Positions 24,798-32,803 of a stretch of 64,000 nucleotides of DNA are shown here, one piece after another. Numbering within the stretch: position 1 is the first letter of the stretch; each line of letters opens with the position of its first letter. The position numbers and the translations under genes are program-made. The notes under the pieces were generated by a model. That model saw only the letters and a list, made by a program, of their open reading frames with translations. It searched no databases and was not told the origin of the DNA. Source of the DNA: Phycisphaerales bacterium (lineage in GTDB: Bacteria; Planctomycetota; Phycisphaerae; Phycisphaerales; UBA1924); NCBI GenBank assembly GCA_029260495.1, contig JAJDDD010000009.1, positions 1 through 64,000 on the forward strand. The letters run 5' to 3'.

Positions 24798-25436
24798 ATG
24801 ACAAGCAAATACCTCATGGTGGCTTTGACGATGACGGGCGCGATGGCGCTGGTTGGTTGCAATAAGGAAGGGGAGGATGAGAGCGCAAGCACCGCTGCAG
24901 ACAAGACTTCGAATATCGAGGAGCACGCCAGCAAGACGCTGGATGATGTGAAAGCCGAGGGTGAGCAGGTTGTGAAGGGCGCTGAGGAGGCGATGGATGA
25001 CGCCAAGCAACATGCTGAGAAGGTCGTGGATGACGTGAAACAGCAAGCTGAGGATGTTGTCAAAGATGTGAAGGAGAAGGTGAGCGAGAAAGCGGCAGCG
25101 GTGTCAGCTGAGGCCAAAGAGGCGATGGATGTGTATCTCACCAAGCTGGCAGGCGCCACGGATGTGTTGGAGGGTGTCAAGAGCCAGTTTGGAGCGGTGT
25201 CAGCGCTGCCGAAGCTCACCGGTCTGGCCGGGGACATCAAGAAGCAATGGGGGACGCTGAATGGGCTTTCGCCGGACTCGATGGGGCAACTTACGGATCT
25301 GTTTGGCGGGCGAATGAACGACGTGGTGAGTGGATTCAAGACACAGGTTGAGCGGATGAAGGGGTCCGGGGATTTCGGGGCAATTTCTCAGTTGCTGGAG
25401 AAGATTCCGCTTCCTTCCAGTGAGCCATCCAAGTGA
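24798..25436 (+). CDS. Coiled-coil (LEA/apolipoprotein-like) lipoprotein
   Basis: 212 residues from the ATG at 24798, preceded by GGAGG. The lipobox ALVGC lies near residue 21. Residues about 40-115 form a long, highly charged amphipathic helix of repeated 11-mers (VKAEGEQVVKGAEEAMDDAK, QHAEKVVDDVKQQAEDVVKD). This pattern is seen in LEA-like and apolipoprotein-like proteins. A less charged C-terminal part follows (LTKLAGATDVLEGVKSQFGA). It is probably an envelope-anchored stress or spacer protein, but this is inference. A terminator follows at once. Confidence 0.82.
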   Translation: MTSKYLMVALTMTGAMALVGCNKEGEDESASTAADKTSNIEEHASKTLDDVKAEGEQVVKGAEEAMDDAKQHAEKVVDDVKQQAEDVVKDVKEKVSEKAAAVSAEAKEAMDVYLTKLAGATDVLEGVKSQFGAVSALPKLTGLAGDIKKQWGTLNGLSPDSMGQLTDLFGGRMNDVVSGFKTQVERMKGSGDFGAISQLLEKIPLPSSEPSK

Positions 25437-25484
25437 AGGGCACGCCATAGGTAGATGGTTTTGCTGAAAATTATGCGCACAAAG

Positions 25485-25520
25485 AAGGCCGGGGCGACGA
25501 ATCGTCCCGGCCTTTATTAT
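25485..25520 (+). terminator. Bidirectional terminator between lipoprotein and HU genes
   Basis: AAGGCCGGGGCGA, loop CGAA, TCGTCCCGGCCTT, then TATTATT. The arms have 13 positions with one G-T pair. On the minus strand the hairpin is followed by CTTTGTG. It lies between the convergent genes ending at 25436 and 25577. Confidence 0.88.
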
Positions 25521-25576
25521 TGCGTTATCACAGGGCCAACTGATTACCTCGTGTGAGGATCAGTGGTTGTGATCGT

Positions 25577-25996
25577 TTAGACCAGTTCCTTGAGGGCCTT
25601 GAGCGGGCGAACCTTGACCACCTTGCGGGCGGGCTTGGCTTTGAACATCATCTCTTCGCCGGTGAAGGGGTTGACGCCCTTGCGCGCACGGGTGGCGGGT
25701 TTCTTCTGGACGGTGACCTTCATGAGTCCGCCGAGATTGAGCACGCCGGGGCCGCGGGCAGAGAGATCCTTCTGAATCATCGTCTGGATGACATCGAAGA
25801 CCTCTTCGACTTGCTTCTTGGGGATCTCGGTGCTTTCGGAGATTGTGCGGAAGAACTCGGACTTGGTCCGTGGTGTATCCGCGGCGCTGATCCGACCGCC
25901 GCTGGTGGCGCGGGCAGCGGGCTTGCGGGTGGCCTTCTTCCTTGTGGTTTTGCGGGTGGATTTACGGGTCGCTTTTTTGGCGCGTCTTTTTGCCAT
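25577..25996 (-). CDS. HU-type DNA-binding protein with histone-H1-like basic tail
   Basis: 139 residues from the ATG at 25996, preceded by GGAGG. The first 35 residues are a Lys/Arg/Ala/Thr tail (MAKRRAKKATRKSTRKTTRK and onward) like bacterial H1-like proteins. Residues about 45-139 are an HU/IHF fold: TKSEFFRTISESTEIPKKQV, GVLNLGGLMKVTVQKK, and the DNA-contacting arm with ARKGVNPFTGEEMMFKAKPA, then RKVVKVRPLKALK. It bends and compacts DNA. The tail adds non-specific charge contacts. Planctomycetes and some other phyla carry such extended HU proteins. Confidence 0.93.
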   Translation of the reverse strand: MAKRRAKKATRKSTRKTTRKKATRKPAARATSGGRISAADTPRTKSEFFRTISESTEIPKKQVEEVFDVIQTMIQKDLSARGPGVLNLGGLMKVTVQKKPATRARKGVNPFTGEEMMFKAKPARKVVKVRPLKALKELV

Positions 25997-26310
25997 GATT
26001 CGGAGCCTCCATGATTGGTTTGGTAACTGATGCAGCGCCAAGCCAACGTGGCTGGGCAACTCATTTTCACAAGCAACGACGGGGTTTTACTGTGACATTT
26101 CCTTCGGCACAAGCGGTTTTCACTGCTATTTTCGGAGAAATGCGCTTTCCGGGTTGAATACATCTTTGTTTTTGCTGATTTTGGTGAGTGATTCCACCTT
26201 AATGCGTCCAGCAGGAGCGTTGAAGCGGGCTCTTTTGCGGGGGCGAGGAAGGGCAGATCAACCTGCAAGAATGCTGCAAAAACAGATATTTGGAGCCTCG
26301 CGGATCCTTT
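25997..26310 (-). other. Intergenic region upstream of HU
   Basis: 314 bp that looks AT-richer than the surroundings and must hold the HU promoter. I see no ORF, RNA gene or strong hairpin in it. Confidence 0.4.
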
Positions 26311-27006
26311 TCACCCACGGTTGCCACCTGCTCGGAGGATGAAATAGAGCAGTGTCATGATGGCGCTGAGCGTGGCCGCGACATAGGTGAGCGCCGCCGC
26401 CCCAAGGACTCTCTCGACCTCTTTGCGCTCGGCGCCTTCTTGGATCATTCCCGATTCGGTGAGTACCCGTTTGGCTCGGGCTGAGGCGTCAAACTCCACG
26501 GGAAGGTTGATGAGCTGAAAAAGAACGGTCAGCGAGAAGAGCCCGATGCCGACGAAGATCAGCACTTGTCCCAGACCTTGTGCGGCGCTCATCAGCACAA
26601 AGCCTCCCATAATCAGCAGGAATGAAAACTTGCTGCCGATCGAAGCCAACGGCACGATTCCATTGCGCAGGCGGAGCGGCGCATAGCCTTTGGCGTCCTG
26701 AAGAGCGTGGCCGGCTTCGTGGGCGGCGATGCCGAGCGAGGCGAGGCTGGCGCCATCATGGACTGCCTGGCTGAGTCGAAGCACTTTGGCGCGAGGATCG
26801 TAATGATCGGAAAGCACGCCGCCGACGCGCTCGATGCGCACGGTGTTCATGCCGTTGGCGTCGAGGATGCGTTGGGCGGCCTGGGCGCCGGTCAGACCGG
26901 AGGCGGCGCGAATTTGGCTTGCGTGCGCATAAGCGCTTTTGACACGAGCCTGCGCGATCATTGCGAGGATCATCGCGGGGGCCAGAAAGAGCAGATACAT
27001 CAACAC
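26311..27006 (-). CDS. YugP-like zinc metallopeptidase (membrane)
   Basis: 231 residues. N-terminal membrane helix, then SGLTGAQAAQRILDANGM, a DHYDP element, and the zinc site HEAGH at residues 96-100 within LASLGIAAHEAGHALQDAKG. Two to three further helices follow (IGSKFSFLLIMGGFVLM, VLIFVGIGLFSLTVLFQLIN), then LPVEFDASARAKRVL, which supplies the conserved Glu, and a final helix. This matches the YugP family (neutral zinc metallopeptidase) in length and order. It probably degrades membrane proteins. It lies 65 bp downstream of clpB on the same strand. Confidence 0.92.
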   Translation of the reverse strand: MLMYLLFLAPAMILAMIAQARVKSAYAHASQIRAASGLTGAQAAQRILDANGMNTVRIERVGGVLSDHYDPRAKVLRLSQAVHDGASLASLGIAAHEAGHALQDAKGYAPLRLRNGIVPLASIGSKFSFLLIMGGFVLMSAAQGLGQVLIFVGIGLFSLTVLFQLINLPVEFDASARAKRVLTESGMIQEGAERKEVERVLGAAALTYVAATLSAIMTLLYFILRAGGNRG

Positions 27007-27071
27007 GTTGGTTCCCCTGGAAAAAGGACAGGTAGAGATTCGCCTATTCGCCCGCTTATTCGGCGATCGTG

Positions 27072-29729
27072 TCAGCCGGTTGCGTTTGCGGTTGGTCTGT
27101 TCTGTGATTTGACCGGCGTCTGAACGCGAACCACGAGTTCGCCGTTCTCAACATCAACCGTCACGTTTGAGCCGTCCGTGATGTCACCTGCGATGATTTT
27201 GCGTCCGAGACGAGTTTCGATTTCGTGCTGAATGTACCGTTTGAGCGGGCGAGCGCCATAGACAGGGTCGTAGGCTGTTGTAGCGATCAACTCCTTGGCG
27301 TTGTCTGTCAGGGTGAGTTTCATGCGCCGCTCAGCCAGGCGATCTCGGAGTTCATCTGCGAGAAGATCAACGATTCGTGTGATCTCTTCAATCCGCAACG
27401 GTTTAAAGAGGACGATGTCATCGACGCGGTTGAGGAACTCCGGTCGGAAGTGGCTGCGCAAATCGCGCATGACGGTTTCGCGGGCGTCGGTAGTGATCTG
27501 CCCGCCTGCGGTCACGCCTTCGAGCAGATGGTGTGAGCCGATGTTGCTGGTCATGATGATGACGGTGTTCTTGAAGTTCACGGTGCGGCCGTGGGAATCG
27601 GTGACACGCCCGTCGTCAAGAATCTGCAAGAGCACGTTGAAGACATCATGGTGGGCCTTCTCGATTTCATCGAAGAGAACAACGGAATAGGGTTTGCGCC
27701 GGACGGCTTCTGTGAGCTGGCCGCCCTCCTCGAAGCCGACATATCCGGGAGGCGCGCCGATGAGCCGGGAGACAGCGTGCTTCTCCATATACTCGCTCAT
27801 ATCGATGCGAATAATATTTTCTTCAGAGTCAAAGAGCGTTTGGGCGAGCGTGCGGGCAAGCTCTGTTTTTCCCACGCCTGTGGGGCCGAGGAAAATGAAT
27901 GAGCCGATGGGGCGTTTGGGATCCTTGATTCCTGCACGGGCTCGCAGCACAGCGTCAGCGACAAGCTGAACCGCTTCATCCTGGCCGATGACGCGCTCGT
28001 GCAGCACCTCGTCAAGTTTCAGCAGTTTTTCTTTTTCCCCTTCAACCAGGCGAGCCACAGGGATGCCGGTCCACCGTGCGACGATTTCCGCGATTTCATC
28101 TTCCGTCACCTCTTCGCGCAAGAGTGGGGAGGCGCCGGCTGCCTGTTTTTCGTGCAGGCGCGTTTCTTCTGCTTCAAGTTGTTGCATGAGGTTCGGCAAG
28201 ACTCCATGCCGCAACTCAGCGGCGCGATCGAGGTTGTAATCGCGCTCTGCCTTTTCGATTTCGAATCGTGTTTGTTCGATGGCGCTGCGCAGCTCGGAGA
28301 CTTGCGTCAGAGCGCCCTTTTCCGTTTCCCACTGGTCCCGCATCGAATCAGCCTTGGCTTTTGCATCAGCCAGTTCCTTGCGCAGGGTTTGGAGCCGATC
28401 CTGGCTTGCGTTGTCTTTTTCTTTCTTCAGCGCCGCTTCCTCGATTTCGAGGCGCATGACGCGACGGGTGACAGCGTCAAGCTCGGCGGGCATGGAGTCG
28501 ATCTCGGTGCGGATCATGGCGCATGCTTCATCCATCAGATCAATCGCTTTGTCCGGCAGGAACCGATCGGTGATGTACCGAGCCGACAACGTCGCAGCAG
28601 CGACGAGCGCATTATCCTGGATTTTCACGCCGTGATGCACCTCGAAGCGCTCACGAAGGCCGCGCAAGATGGAGATGGCGTCTTCAACGGAGGGTTGGTC
28701 AACTAGCACGGATTGGAATCGTCGCTCGAGGGCAGCGTCCTTCTCGATGTGTTTGCGATATTCATCGAGGGTCGTGGCGCCTATGCAGTGAAGCTCTCCG
28801 CGAGCCAACATGGGTTTAAGCATGTTGCCGGCGTCCATCGCGCCTTCGGCGGCGCCCGCGCCGACGATGGTGTGCAACTCATCAATAAAGAGAACGATGC
28901 GGCCTTCCGCCTGTTTCACTTCCTGTAAGACAGCTTTCAGCCGCTCCTCGAACTCGCCTCGATACTTCGCGCCGGCGATGAGCGAGGCGAGATCTAATGC
29001 AAAAACGGTCTTGTTTTTCAAACCCTCAGGGACGTCGCCGCGCACGATGCGCTGGGCGAGCCCTTCAACGATCGCAGTCTTCCCGACGCCGGGCTCGCCA
29101 ATGAGCACCGGGTTGTTCTTGGTTTTGCGAGAGAGGATCCGAATGACCCGACGGATTTCGTCGTCGCGCCCGATCACAGGATCAAGCTTGCCGGCCCGCG
29201 CGTCTTTGACGAGATCCTGCCCGTATTTTTCCAGGGCTTCGTAGGTTGCTTCGGGATTGGCGCTTTGGACGCGCTGGGCGCCGCGAACGCTTGTCAGCGT
29301 TTCAAGGAAACGATCGCGCGTCACACCGTGTTTGGTGAACACCGCCACCGCTTTCGAGTCACCCTTGTCCGCGAGCATTGCGAGCGCGATGTGCTCAACG
29401 GAGACGTACTCATCCTTCAGGCGTTTGGCTTCCTGCTCAGCTGCCGCCAAAACGCCAGCGAGCTGCGGGGAAAGATAGACTTTGCCAACCTCGCCGCCGG
29501 GGCCTGAAACAGACGGCGCTCGTTCAAGCTCCGTCTGCACATCCTGCTGCAACCCGTTGATATTGACATCCATGCGCGACAAGAGCCGGGGCAGGAGGCC
29601 GTCATTTTGTTCAACAAGCGCCAGCAGAACATGCAGCACGTCGACTTGTTGATGGCCGAACCGCGTCGCGAGGGCTTGCGCGTCGTGAATAGCTTCCTGG
29701 CTTTTTTGTGTGAGTCGGTTCAGGTCCAT
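27072..29729 (-). CDS. clpB: ATP-dependent disaggregase ClpB
   Basis: 885 residues. ClpB extracts polypeptides from aggregates together with DnaK/DnaJ. The N-terminal Clp domain is two repeats ([20 protein letters not shown] and on). AAA+ module 1 has Walker [14 protein letters not shown] near 205 and VLFIDELHT. The coiled-coil middle domain spans about 410-520 and is rich in E/K/R. Module 2 has [13 protein letters not shown] near 605, [11 protein letters not shown] and sensor 2 [10 protein letters not shown]. The Clp protease-binding IGF/IGL loop was not recognised, consistent with a disaggregase. It is 60 bp downstream of the dnaJ-type gene, on the same strand. Confidence 0.97.
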   Translation of the reverse strand: MDLNRLTQKSQEAIHDAQALATRFGHQQVDVLHVLLALVEQNDGLLPRLLSRMDVNINGLQQDVQTELERAPSVSGPGGEVGKVYLSPQLAGVLAAAEQEAKRLKDEYVSVEHIALAMLADKGDSKAVAVFTKHGVTRDRFLETLTSVRGAQRVQSANPEATYEALEKYGQDLVKDARAGKLDPVIGRDDEIRRVIRILSRKTKNNPVLIGEPGVGKTAIVEGLAQRIVRGDVPEGLKNKTVFALDLASLIAGAKYRGEFEERLKAVLQEVKQAEGRIVLFIDELHTIVGAGAAEGAMDAGNMLKPMLARGELHCIGATTLDEYRKHIEKDAALERRFQSVLVDQPSVEDAISILRGLRERFEVHHGVKIQDNALVAAATLSARYITDRFLPDKAIDLMDEACAMIRTEIDSMPAELDAVTRRVMRLEIEEAALKKEKDNASQDRLQTLRKELADAKAKADSMRDQWETEKGALTQVSELRSAIEQTRFEIEKAERDYNLDRAAELRHGVLPNLMQQLEAEETRLHEKQAAGASPLLREEVTEDEIAEIVARWTGIPVARLVEGEKEKLLKLDEVLHERVIGQDEAVQLVADAVLRARAGIKDPKRPIGSFIFLGPTGVGKTELARTLAQTLFDSEENIIRIDMSEYMEKHAVSRLIGAPPGYVGFEEGGQLTEAVRRKPYSVVLFDEIEKAHHDVFNVLLQILDDGRVTDSHGRTVNFKNTVIIMTSNIGSHHLLEGVTAGGQITTDARETVMRDLRSHFRPEFLNRVDDIVLFKPLRIEEITRIVDLLADELRDRLAERRMKLTLTDNAKELIATTAYDPVYGARPLKRYIQHEIETRLGRKIIAGDITDGSNVTVDVENGELVVRVQTPVKSQNRPTANATG

Positions 29730-29789
29730 GTGTGCGCCTCAAAGTTGGTGTGTGTTGTTCGGATGGCGAAAAAAGAGCGAGGGGTTCAC

Positions 29790-30755
29790 TCAAGCTCGGG
29801 GGTCGAATGCAGATTCATCGCGCAGTTGTTCATACAAACGGCGTTCCGCATCGCTGAGCTCCTTCGGCACTGTGACGCGGACCTCGACGTAGAGATCGCC
29901 CCTGTCATCGCCGCGTCGTGGGAGCCCCTTACCGCGCAAGCGGAATCGCTGTCCACTTTGGGCTCCGGGGGGGATGGTCATGCTGACCGAGCCGTCTAGT
30001 GTTGTGATGTCGATCTTGGCGCCAAGGGCGGCTTCCCACGGCGCGATGAGGGCGATCAGTTCAAGATCATGCCCATGGGCGCGAAACAGTGGGTGGGGCG
30101 CCATGTTGATGCGCAGGTGTAAATCTCCCGCAGGGCCGCCGCCGACGCCCGATCCGCCCTGGCCGCGCAGGCGAATGACGGCGCCATTCGTTGTGCCCGC
30201 GGGGATTTTCACGTCGTAGGTTTTCGCGGAGCGCACAGGCTGGCCGGCTTCGTCCCGATCGGTCACCTGAAGTGATATTGACTTTGTCGCCCCGGAGTGG
30301 GCGTCTTCGAGTGAGATGGTGACGGCGGCCTCGACATCCTGGCCGCGCTGCTGTCGCGGTCTTTGCGCGCGGTGCGTGCCCGCGCCGGGGCGAGCGCGTC
30401 GGTCACCGAACTGACCTCCGAAAATCGTCTCGAAGAAATCGCTGAATCCGCCAAGATCTTCGGCGTTGGCGCCGCCGAAGTTGACGCGCATATTTTCCCA
30501 ACCTTCAGGCGGGGAGAAATCCTGCCCGGACTTCCATTTAGCGCCCAGTTGGTCATATTTCTTGCGTGTCTCCGGGTTCTTGAGAACTTCGTAAGCCTCA
30601 GAGATCTGCTTGAACTTCTCCTCGGCGCCTTGCTCTTTGTTCAGGTCGGGATGGTGCTCGCGCGCGAGCTTCCGGTAGCTGCGCTGAATCTCCTCCTGCG
30701 TGGCGGTTCGGCTGACGCCAAGTGTTTCGTAATAGTCCTGAAACTTCACATTCAT
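29790..30755 (-). CDS. cbpA: J-domain co-chaperone, CbpA/DnaJ type II
   Basis: 321 residues from the ATG at 30755. The J domain has DYYETLGVSRTATQEEIQRS and the HPD motif at residues 35-37. A Gly/Phe-rich linker (GGFSDFFETIFGGQFGDRRA) follows, then two C-terminal beta-barrel domains (VEAAVTISLEDAHSGATKSI; MAPHPLFRAHGHDLELIALI). No CxxCxGxG zinc repeats, so it is of the CbpA class. It stimulates DnaK ATPase and delivers substrates. The frame extends to 30848 upstream, but only the part from MNVKFQDYYE is conserved. It is the first gene of a dnaJ-clpB unit and divergent from hsp20. Confidence 0.93.
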   Translation of the reverse strand: MNVKFQDYYETLGVSRTATQEEIQRSYRKLAREHHPDLNKEQGAEEKFKQISEAYEVLKNPETRKKYDQLGAKWKSGQDFSPPEGWENMRVNFGGANAEDLGGFSDFFETIFGGQFGDRRARPGAGTHRAQRPRQQRGQDVEAAVTISLEDAHSGATKSISLQVTDRDEAGQPVRSAKTYDVKIPAGTTNGAVIRLRGQGGSGVGGGPAGDLHLRINMAPHPLFRAHGHDLELIALIAPWEAALGAKIDITTLDGSVSMTIPPGAQSGQRFRLRGKGLPRRGDDRGDLYVEVRVTVPKELSDAERRLYEQLRDESAFDPRA

Positions 30756-30809
30756 TGACGTCTTCGTACTCCTTCGTCGCTCAGCGGATCGCCTCGGTGT
30801 GCGCGCATT

Positions 30810-30830
30810 CCTTTGATGGTATTGCAAAGG
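30810..30830. promoter_or_regulatory. Inverted repeat upstream of dnaJ-clpB
   Basis: CCTTTG, nine bases (ATGGTATTG), CAAAGG. It lies 55-75 bp before the dnaJ-type start. The 9-base spacer recalls the geometry of CIRCE, but arm length and sequence differ, so another repressor or chance is possible. Confidence 0.35.
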
Positions 30831-30905
30831 GCGTTCCACGGCGCACATCCAATCTGGAGATTGTGTGCGGCTAGGAGCTGTATAACGCCATCCGACAGAC
30901 CGCCG

Positions 30906-30929
30906 GGCGCCAGAATGACAGGCGCCAGA
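30906..30929. repeat. Two direct repeats GGCGCCAGA
   Basis: GGCGCCAGA occurs at 30906-30914 and again at 30921-30929, a spacing of 15 bases, in the middle of the 405-bp divergent region between dnaJ-clpB and hsp20. Each contains the palindrome GGCGCC. This could be a regulator-binding pair or chance in GC-rich DNA. Confidence 0.3.
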
Positions 30930-31083
30930 GCGTGTTAGTCCAAGGTGGCAGTGGAAGCTCCTTTCAGGGGTGATCCCAGGTGGATTCTCAGCCCTGCTGG
31001 AGGTTGGCGCCGGCTTTGCAATCTCTTCCCTTGCAGGCGTCGCCGGCCCTGTTCGGTCGCTTGCGACAGAAGTGAAAGTTCAT

Positions 31084-31115
31084 TTGTCAGCGTCCGAATC
31101 GTTGCTCGCTGACAA
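31084..31115. promoter_or_regulatory. Inverted repeat upstream of hsp20
   Basis: TTGTCAGCG, 14 bases, CGCTGACAA: perfect nine-base arms ending 45 bp before the first hsp20 ATG. It could be a repressor site or a stem-loop in the 5' leader of a heat-shock mRNA. AAGTGAAAG lies just before it at 31070. Confidence 0.6.
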
Positions 31116-31160
31116 GCTGTTCTTACAGACAAGCGAAGTTTTCGTAGAGGAGTTGCAACC

Positions 31161-31619
31161 ATGTTCACCACCCGCGCCAACCAACTGATGCGCACGTCCG
31201 ATCTCGCGACTGAGATGGATCGCGTCTTTCATCAACTGTTTGCTGGCGGTTCGCCAAGGCGTCTTGTTGATGTGCCCGCGTTCTCCAGTCGGAATCCGGC
31301 GACGGATATCATTGAGACCGAAGAAAGCTTTCTGATTGAAACGGAAGTTCCTGGTTTCAGTATGGAGCAGATTGATATCACACTGACTGGCGGCGAACTG
31401 ACCATCTCGGGCAATCGGGCTGAAGAGACCGAGGAGATGGTCGAGGCTGAGCACCACCGCAAGGAGCGTCGCTCGGCGCAGTTCCGTCGGAGTTTTACGT
31501 TTCCGATTGCTCTCGATAGCGAAAATGTCACGGCTCAGCTTGCAGATGGTGTGCTCAGCATCACGCTTCCCAAGGCGCCTGAGCTCAAGCCGCGCAAGAT
31601 CGAAGTTGTTTCGAGCTGA
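31161..31619 (+). CDS. Small heat-shock protein Hsp20 (first of two)
   Basis: 152 residues. The alpha-crystallin domain spans about residues 45-135: NPATDIIETEESFLIETEVPG, ITLTGGELTISGNRA, RSAQFRRSFTFPIALDSENV and ADGVLSITLPKAPELKPRKI. The last part holds the conserved A-x-x-x-n-G-V-L motif and a degenerate I-x-I/V tail. It is an ATP-independent holdase that binds unfolding proteins and passes them to DnaK/ClpB, which lie divergently upstream. AGGAG lies upstream of the ATG (GAGGAGTTGCAACC). Confidence 0.95.
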   Translation: MFTTRANQLMRTSDLATEMDRVFHQLFAGGSPRRLVDVPAFSSRNPATDIIETEESFLIETEVPGFSMEQIDITLTGGELTISGNRAEETEEMVEAEHHRKERRSAQFRRSFTFPIALDSENVTAQLADGVLSITLPKAPELKPRKIEVVSS

Positions 31620-31691
31620 CTGGTTGAGCTTCGACCTGAGCGATCAATCGCTTCCCACTGGCGCCTGAACGGCGCCTGAAATCAACTGACA

Positions 31692-32153
31692 ATGAACACG
31701 AAGGAAGAAAAAGAAATGAATACAACCATCCCAACTCAGCACACGAACTCCTCCGATTGTTGCGGCGGTGAGTGCGCTGTCGAAACCAAGCTGGCGACTG
31801 ATGAATCCACCGCCCACGAGTATCAGGTGATTCGCCCAAACGTTGACATCATTGAGGAGAAGGATCGGTTCATCATCCACGTTGAAACACCAGGTGTCGC
31901 GCGTGAGGATATCTCTGTGAAGTACGACGATGGCGAACTCACCATCGAAGCGTGCGCTTGTCGTGAACCAACAGCCGGCGGGCGCCGATTCCTGAACGAG
32001 CGCGTTCAGGGCTTGTTCCGGCGATCCTTCCGGGTTGGCGAGCGGATCGACACGCAGTCCGTCGCAGCGGAGTATGCCAACGGCCTGCTCACGATCCGGC
32101 TTCCGAAGACCGAACAATCGCGTTCACGGTCCATTGAGATCAGCGCGAATTAA
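31692..32153 (+). CDS. Small heat-shock protein Hsp20 (second of two)
   Basis: 153 residues with an alpha-crystallin domain (RPNVDIIEEKDRFIIHVETP, YDDGELTIEA, RRSFRVGERIDTQSVAAEYA, NGLLTIRLPK). The N-terminal region is different from the first copy and has a cluster of cysteines (SSDCCGGECAV), and CACREP sits in the core. The ATG at 31692 and another at 31716 are both possible starts, and AAGGAAGAAAAAG precedes the second. It lies 72 bp downstream of the first copy and is followed by a strong terminator, so the pair forms an operon. The divergence suggests different substrates or hetero-oligomers. Confidence 0.92.
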   Translation: MNTKEEKEMNTTIPTQHTNSSDCCGGECAVETKLATDESTAHEYQVIRPNVDIIEEKDRFIIHVETPGVAREDISVKYDDGELTIEACACREPTAGGRRFLNERVQGLFRRSFRVGERIDTQSVAAEYANGLLTIRLPKTEQSRSRSIEISAN

Positions 32154-32206
32154 CTAAGCCAGTTTTTTTACCACACGAGTTCTCCCGAACTACTCTTTCT
32201 CCTCCA

Positions 32207-32240
32207 GGGGGCGTCCACTACGGTGGGCGCCCTCTGTTTT
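32207..32240 (+). terminator. Rho-independent terminator of the hsp20 pair
   Basis: GGGGGCGTCCAC, loop TACG, GTGGGCGCCCTC, then TGTTTT. The 12-base stem has two G-U pairs and a stable tetraloop. It begins 54 bp after the second hsp20 stop. Confidence 0.88.
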
Positions 32241-32290
32241 GGTTGATGATTCGATTCGCCGTCTCGTTGTCTACTCGTCATCATGTGCGC

Positions 32291-32803
32291 ATGATCAAGC
32301 GCATCGTCTCAGGCGGACAAACAGGCGTGGACCGGGCAGCCCTCGACGCTGCGATGGCGGCGGGGATCGCTGTTGGCGGGTGGTGCCCGAAGGGGCGCCG
32401 GGCTGAGGGGGAACTGATTCCCGAGCGCTATCCGCTGAAGGAAACGCCGAATCGAACCTACGCTGAGCGCACACGCTGGAACGTTCATGATTCTGACGCC
32501 ACGCTTGTGATTGCCTCATTGAAGGCGCCTGCGGCTGGGGGAACCAAGCTCACGATTGACTTTGCTCGGGAGATTCGCCGGCCGTGTCTTGTTGTGGACC
32601 CCGCTCGCGATGGTTCTGCGCAGCGAGTGTGCGAATGGCTGTGGTCGCTGAATGTGCGCATTTTGAATGTGGCTGGGCCGCGCGAGCAGGAACACGCCGG
32701 AGTATATGCCGCCGCCCTCGCCTTTCTTGCGGATCTTCTGCCCTCCATCGCACAAGTTGATGCGCACGTTGGGGTCAATGAAAGTGTGGAGACGCCCTCG
32801 TGA
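32291..32803 (+). CDS. Putative molybdenum-carrier / Rossmann-type nucleotide-binding protein
   Basis: 170 residues from the ATG at 32291. It opens IKRIVSGGQTGVDRAALDAA, continues GGWCPKGRRAEGE and PLKETPNRTYAERTRWNVHD, then SDATLVIASLKAPAAGGTKL. These are hallmarks of the family annotated as putative molybdenum carrier (related to the MCP fold of lysine-decarboxylase/LOG-like Rossmann proteins). The annotation rests on similarity to algal Moco carrier protein, and the true ligand is uncertain. The stop overlaps the psuG start (GTGA), so the two are coupled. Confidence 0.85.
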   Translation: MIKRIVSGGQTGVDRAALDAAMAAGIAVGGWCPKGRRAEGELIPERYPLKETPNRTYAERTRWNVHDSDATLVIASLKAPAAGGTKLTIDFAREIRRPCLVVDPARDGSAQRVCEWLWSLNVRILNVAGPREQEHAGVYAAALAFLADLLPSIAQVDAHVGVNESVETPS

